NCBI GenBank assembly: GCA_964531105.1
Contig: CAZHFN010000009.1
Span: 7,419 to 71,418, forward strand
Reading direction: 5' to 3'
Length of the DNA: 64,000 bases
From: UBA2256 sp964531105
GTDB taxonomy: Bacteria; Spirochaetota; Spirochaetia; Treponematales; Rectinemataceae
Shown here piece after piece: positions 60,609-64,000 of this stretch (position 1 is its first letter; each line of letters opens with the position of its first letter). The notes under the pieces were generated by a model. That model did no database searches, had not been told where the DNA came from, and was given only the letters and a program-made list of their open reading frames with translations. The position numbers were made by a program, and so were the translations under genes.

Positions 60609-61206
60609 TAGTAGTACCCCTCAAACCCTTCGTCGGTTTCCCGGATTCGAGCATTTCTTTCAGGGCCTTTCTTCCCCTGAAAAGCCTGGTTTTTACCGCT
60701 TCCTGGCTTAGCTTGAGCACCGTAGCGGTCTCGGCCACCGATAGCTCTCCAATATAGTACAGCTCCATGGGCAGACGAAGGTCCTTAGGCAATATGGCAA
60801 TGGCATGAATCAATGCCTCCCCCTGGATTCTCATAAGATTGGTATCTACGGAATTTTCTTCCTGGGCTACGAGGGCGCTATGCATCGCCGCCTCGGCCAG
60901 TTTGCGTTGGCGGGAGAAAAATCCGAATCTTGACTTTACCCGATTGGCGGCGATCGCGAAGAGCCAGGAGGCAAAACTTTCGCCCAGCTTAAAACGGCGC
61001 AGGGAAGCGTAAGCCCTGATAAAGACTTCCTGGGCAATATCCTCGGCTTCTTCGGCGGCATCGCGGACCCCGGCGGCCTCCAGGCGTGAACGGCAAAACC
61101 CTAATATCCGTGGAGCGTAGGAAAGTACAAGGCTTCGATACGCATCCTTGTCCCCGGCCACTACCCGCTGTATGGCCGCGGTTTCTGAGTCTCTCGGTTC
61201 CGCCAT
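60595..61206 (-). CDS. ECF-type RNA polymerase sigma factor
   Basis: 203 aa from ATG 61206 (TATGGAGT ahead). Region 2: YRSLVLSYAPRILGFCRSRLEAAG, then DIAQEVFIRAYASLRRFKLGESFASWLFAIAANRVKSRF. Region 4: LPKDLRLPMELYYIGELSVAETATVLKLSQEAVKTRLFRGRKALKEML. Regions 1 and 3 are missing, as in ECF factors. It is coupled to the anti-sigma gene, so its activity should be set by the membrane-bound partner. Confidence 0.93.
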   Translation of the reverse strand: MAEPRDSETAAIQRVVAGDKDAYRSLVLSYAPRILGFCRSRLEAAGVRDAAEEAEDIAQEVFIRAYASLRRFKLGESFASWLFAIAANRVKSRFGFFSRQRKLAEAAMHSALVAQEENSVDTNLMRIQGEALIHAIAILPKDLRLPMELYYIGELSVAETATVLKLSQEAVKTRLFRGRKALKEMLESGKPTKGLRGTTNDEM

Positions 61207-61286
61207 ACTCCATAGTATAGACGCAAAACGAAAAAATAGTGCAACCGCTTGGCCGCAGCCTGGGTATACATGAGCGGAGGAAGGAA

Positions 61287-61895
61287 ATGAAAACAATGAA
61301 ACGTGTTTCGATTTTGCTGTTTGTTGTTCTCTCGGTTTTTGCTTTCACCGCAGGCGTCGTTGCCCAGGAAGAAGAAATAGTTGACCTGGAAGAACTCGAC
61401 GCGCTCGAGCATGAGGCTCTTCTGATCAGGTTGCAGAGTACCTTTAGAATCGAACTTCAGGTTCTGGAGGGCTATGTCGCCGCGGGCTACAGCCCTGGTC
61501 AACTCTGGCTGGCTTTGGAAATTGCCAGAGAACGGAACATGGGCCTGGATGAAGCACTAGTGCTTGCCGAGGGCAGCGATGGACACGGATGGGGTTTGCT
61601 GGCGCAGAAGCTCGGCATTGATCCCGGATCTTCCGAGTTCCACGCCCTAAAAGCCCGCTGGACCGAACGCAAGGGGCAAATGTTAGGCGAACTCAAGCGC
61701 GAAGGCGAGGGCGGAGTAAAACCCGATACCCCCAATAAACCAGAGGTGCCTCGCGGTTCTGACAATTCCGGCAAACCGGATTCACCGGGCAACAAATCCC
61801 AAGCATCGGGCAACGCGCCCGAAGCGCCCGGTAAAAATTCTGGTGGCGTTTCGGGCGGCCAATCCAATTCTTCGGGCCAGGGTGGCAAGCGTTAA
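61287..61895 (+). CDS. secreted protein with low-complexity C-terminus, divergent to the ECF operon
   Basis: 202 aa from ATG 61287, with GGAGGAAGG just before. A signal peptide (SILLFVVLSVFAFTAGVVAQ) is followed by an acidic stretch (EEEIVDLEELDALEHEA) and a helical core with VLEGYVAAGYSPGQLWLALEIARERNMGLDEALVLAEG. The tail of about 65 residues is Gly/Ser/Pro/Asn-rich, ending SGQGGKR. No family known to me. It resembles the other secreted protein (58993-59910) in overall plan and may be a target of the ECF factor. Confidence 0.75.
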   Translation: MKTMKRVSILLFVVLSVFAFTAGVVAQEEEIVDLEELDALEHEALLIRLQSTFRIELQVLEGYVAAGYSPGQLWLALEIARERNMGLDEALVLAEGSDGHGWGLLAQKLGIDPGSSEFHALKARWTERKGQMLGELKREGEGGVKPDTPNKPEVPRGSDNSGKPDSPGNKSQASGNAPEAPGKNSGGVSGGQSNSSGQGGKR

Positions 61896-61916
61896 AAAGT
61901 AAAGAAGCAATTATTT

Positions 61917-61951
61917 TTGGGCCAGGGAAAAAAGCCTGGCCCAATTTTTTT
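61917..61951 (+). terminator. intrinsic terminator
   Basis: TTGGGCCAGG (61917-61926) and CCTGGCCCAA (61935-61944), then seven T. It ends the secreted-protein transcript. Confidence 0.9.
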
Positions 61952-62172
61952 GTCATAACGATATTAAACGTTGTGCGATTATAATACGCAATCACGTTGT
62001 GCGCTTTTAAAACTATTATCATATTATTTATTAGATAATATTTCATTTGCCAATTATTGGTACAATGTCAGAGAATAGAGATTTCTTCTTTAAGACTCTA
62101 AATGGTGTGGCGCTGTACAAGATAAATCAGGAACGTTAGGATAAGCATAATAATTGCGAGGGGGATGCAGCC

Positions 62173-63123
62173 ATGAACCTTTCTTTGAAACAGGTACAGG
62201 AAGCCGCGAAGCGGATCGAGCCTTATGCCCATAAAACGCTTGTCCTCACCTGCAAAAGCCTAGATGAGGTGGTTGGGGCGAGGGTCTTTTTCAAATGCGA
62301 AAACTTCCAGAAGGTGGGAGCCTTTAAATTCCGGGGTGCCTGCAATGCGGTCTTCTCCTTGAGCGACGAGGAAGCCGCCAAAGGCGTGGCAACCCACTCT
62401 TCAGGCAACCATGCCCAAGCCCTCGCCCTCGCAGCACGAATGCGGGGCATTCCCGCGTATATCGTGATGCCTCGCACCGCTCCTGCAGTTAAAAAGGCAG
62501 GAGTCCTGGGTTATGGCGGACAAGTTACGCTCTGCGAGCCTACGCTTGCAGCACGCGAGTCGACTCTGGCCGAGGTGGTTGCGCGCACCGGCGCCACGGT
62601 AGTCCATCCCTACAACGACGAACGTGTCATCGCCGGCCAGGGCACGGCCGCCATGGAGCTTCTCAAAGAAGTTCCTGACCTGGATGTTATAATGACACCC
62701 GTGGGTGGTGGCGGTCTCTTGAGCGGAACGGCCATCGCTGCCACCGAAATCCGGCCGGGAATTCGTGTTATAGCGGGCGAACCGGAAGGGGCCGACGACG
62801 CGTATCGATCCCTTGCCGCAGGAACGATCCTGCCTTCTGTTAACCCCAAAACCATCGCAGACGGCCTTCTTACATCACTGGGCAACATCACCTTTCCAAT
62901 CATCAGAGAAAGGGTGGAGCAGATCGTTACTGTAAGCGAAGCGGGAATAATCGAAGCCATGAAATACATCTGGGAGCGCATGAAAATCGTCATAGAACCC
63001 TCGGCCGCCGTGCCTGCCGCAGTCTTGTGGGAACGAAAAATCGACCTTCGCGGCCTGAAGATCGGTATTATCCTTTCGGGTGGCAACGTGGATCTAGGTA
63101 ATTTGCCCTGGATGAAGAGTTAA
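62173..63123 (+). CDS. threonine/serine dehydratase (fold-type II PLP enzyme)
   Basis: 316 aa. PLP Lys52 is in VGAFKFRGA. SSGNHAQALALAARM is the SGNH phosphate/substrate loop, and the Gly-rich GGGGLLSG binds the cofactor phosphate. The C-terminal ACT domain of biosynthetic IlvA is missing, so it fits catabolic TdcB-type threonine dehydratase, or a serine racemase/dehydratase. GAGGGGGATG lies upstream. The leader region 61952-62172 is AT-rich with a direct repeat ACGTTGTGCG but has no gene I can support. Confidence 0.9.
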   Translation: MNLSLKQVQEAAKRIEPYAHKTLVLTCKSLDEVVGARVFFKCENFQKVGAFKFRGACNAVFSLSDEEAAKGVATHSSGNHAQALALAARMRGIPAYIVMPRTAPAVKKAGVLGYGGQVTLCEPTLAARESTLAEVVARTGATVVHPYNDERVIAGQGTAAMELLKEVPDLDVIMTPVGGGGLLSGTAIAATEIRPGIRVIAGEPEGADDAYRSLAAGTILPSVNPKTIADGLLTSLGNITFPIIRERVEQIVTVSEAGIIEAMKYIWERMKIVIEPSAAVPAAVLWERKIDLRGLKIGIILSGGNVDLGNLPWMKS

Positions 63124-63156
63124 GATATCCCGTTTGCGCGCCTTTTCTGTTTCTAG

Positions 63157-63227
63157 AGCGACCGACGGGAGTCGAACCCGCTTCTCGAGCTTGGGAAGCT
63201 CGGGTAATACCGGTATACGACGGTCGC
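63157..63227 (-). tRNA. tRNA-Gly (anticodon CCC)
   Basis: On the minus strand the 7-bp acceptor GCGACCG/CGGTCGC has discriminator U73. The anticodon stem CGAGC/GCTCG has the loop TTCCCAA, and the T-arm is GCGGG-TTCGACT-CCCGT. The D-arm is short. CCA is not encoded. The first 12 nt of this tRNA recur three times in the array just upstream. Confidence 0.93.
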
Positions 63228-63580
63228 AATCGTAATGCATCGCTTCTCGCGACGCGTATTTAAAGGAAACCGTCGTGCTGCTCTGGCATTGGCCTAAGGG
63301 CGACGCGGTGTCCTAAATGCAGCCGTCGCGGTACGACGGTCGCGATTGAAATGGTCGCTAAAGCGACCCAGATTAAGGTAACCGTCGTGAGCCGGCGGTC
63401 AACCCAAAATCCATGAGTCAAAGAACCTGCAACCGGCTTACGACGGTCGCGATTTTAATGGTCGCTAAAGCGACCCTAATTAAGGAAACCGTCGTGCTGC
63501 TCCGGCTTTGGCCGAAGGGCGGCGGCGCGGTCTCCTAAATGCAGCCGTCGCAGTACGACGGTCGCAATTTTAATGGGCAA
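63216..63580. repeat. array of palindromic repeats sharing the tRNA-Gly 5' end
   Basis: TACGACGGTCGC, the complement of the first 12 nt of tRNA-Gly, occurs at 63216, 63332, 63439 and 63554. Two full repeats of about 59 bp (63332-63390 and 63439-63497) each contain this segment, an AATG spacer, the perfect hairpin GGTCGCT-AA-AGCGACC and an ATTAAGG-AACCGTCGTG end that is the inverse of the beginning. A diverged copy starts at the tRNA and a truncated one ends the array. The 48-57-nt inserts between them vary; inserts 1 and 3 are related and insert 2 is not. Confidence 0.75.
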
Positions 63581-63686
63581 AAGTACTATACAAGCCGGGA
63601 TGGCGGCAGTCAAGGTAGTATGGTCAATGGGGCCAAAGCCAATACGTGATGTGTAATGTGTGACGGAGGAATCGTTGGTTCTCGGC
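63581..63686. other. intergenic, nothing recognised
   Basis: No gene, hairpin or promoter stands out between the repeat array and the macro-domain gene. Confidence 0.5.
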
Positions 63687-64000
63687 CTAATTAAGAATCC
63701 CCGAAGTTGCCACAAATAGCCTGGCGTCGGGCTCTGAGAAAAAGACTAAATGTATGTAGCTAGGCGTGTCGTTGATAAGGACATAGCGGGACATTGTTTC
63801 GTAGACTACCTTGTCTGCCAGGTGTTTGGGATAGCCATAGACGCCGGTGGAGATGGCGGGAAAGGCGATTGAATCGAGGTCGAGTTCCGCCGCCAGGCGA
63901 AGGCTTTCGCGGTAGCAGGAAGCCAGGAGTTCGGGTTCGCCCTGTGCTCCACCCTTCCACACCGGGCCTACTGTGTGGATCACATGGGTTGCCTTGAGCC
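63687..64000 (-). CDS. macro-domain ADP-ribose-binding protein, 5'-truncated by window end
   Basis: The last 104 or so codons are present; the gene runs off the window, reading LKATHVIHTVGPVWKGG at the edge. It has the macro-domain features LASCYRESLRLAAELDLDSIAFPAISTGVYGYP and ETMSRYV, with AISTGVYGYP as the ADP-ribose-contacting loop. Family members remove O-acetyl from ADP-ribose or ADP-ribose from proteins. The start lies outside. Confidence 0.9.
   Translation of the reverse strand, partial: LKATHVIHTVGPVWKGGAQGEPELLASCYRESLRLAAELDLDSIAFPAISTGVYGYPKHLADKVVYETMSRYVLINDTPSYIHLVFFSEPDARLFVATSGILN

Noticed and set aside
61207..61286. ECF-type promoter in the sigma/secreted-protein divergent gap
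   Set aside because: GTTGCAC and GTCTATA on the minus strand have a plausible spacing, but the match to any ECF consensus is too loose to list as a feature.
62065..62139. 24-codon frame before the threonine dehydratase, considered as an attenuator leader peptide
   Set aside because: It has no run of Thr or branched-chain codons and no Shine-Dalgarno sequence, and no terminator hairpin follows.
63216..63580. CRISPR array
   Set aside because: The repeats are too long (about 59 bp), imperfect and few, two inserts resemble each other, and no cas gene is near.
63216..63580. integron attC sites
   Set aside because: No GTTRRRY core, no cassette genes in the inserts and no integrase in the window.

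Overview
The window is a bacterial chromosomal segment of about 54% GC (estimated by eye) that contains the replication origin. A spirochaete is the best guess. The support is a FAD-dependent ThyX, a complete rnfCDGEAB operon, a DUF2804 protein, a sensor with a 7TMR-DISM-like membrane region, several lipobox proteins and an ECF sigma/anti-sigma pair. This assignment is inference from gene content. The set of functions fits a Gram-negative-type anaerobe or facultative anaerobe.

Layout. 1-7.1 kb: an ABC lipoprotein/permease unit with a palindromic operator, a cyclophilin, a GarR-like dehydrogenase, DUF2804, thyX with a PHP phosphoesterase, a UPF0158-GNAT protein and an alkyltransferase-like protein. 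7.3-15.6 kb: fabD-fabG-fabF, a GlgX-type debranching enzyme, a SEC-C protein, a group-2 sigma70 and a polyprenyl synthase, closed by two parS sites and a bidirectional terminator. 15.8-29.2 kb: gyrA and gyrB on the minus strand face away from dnaA, and dnaA-[oriC]-dnaN-recF-dciA-rpmH-rnpA-yidD-yidC-jag runs on the plus strand. The dnaA-dnaN gap has DnaA boxes, a DnaA-trio tract, an AT-rich stretch and then three long hairpins. 29.3-34.4 kb: the Rnf operon. 34.5-42 kb: NlpC/P60 hydrolase, metK, tldE/tldD, an EamA transporter and an aldo/keto reductase.

42-51.3 kb is an accessory island: a DUF4143 ATPase, then a type I restriction-modification locus ordered hsdR-hsdS-rhuM/fic-hsdM, then an XRE repressor with its own operator and an ImmA-like protein with a degenerate zinc site. 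hsdS and the XRE/ImmA pair are clearly more AT-rich than their neighbours.

51.3-64 kb: a zinc alcohol dehydrogenase, a hybrid histidine kinase/REC/LuxR protein, an unknown lipoprotein, a flavodoxin-like lipoprotein, a SnoaL-like protein and a SLC13/ArsB-type permease. Next comes an ECF sigma factor, an anti-sigma factor with a C-terminal glycogen-binding-like (CBM48) domain, and two secreted proteins with low-complexity tails on either side. The window ends with a threonine/serine dehydratase, tRNA-Gly(CCC) beside an array of structured repeats that copy the first 12 nt of that tRNA, and a truncated macro-domain gene.

The least-explained items are the ECF/CBM48 anti-sigma locus with its paired secreted proteins, the tRNA-Gly-associated repeat array, the hairpin cluster between oriC and dnaN, and the doubly palindromic control region in front of the RhuM-Fic gene.
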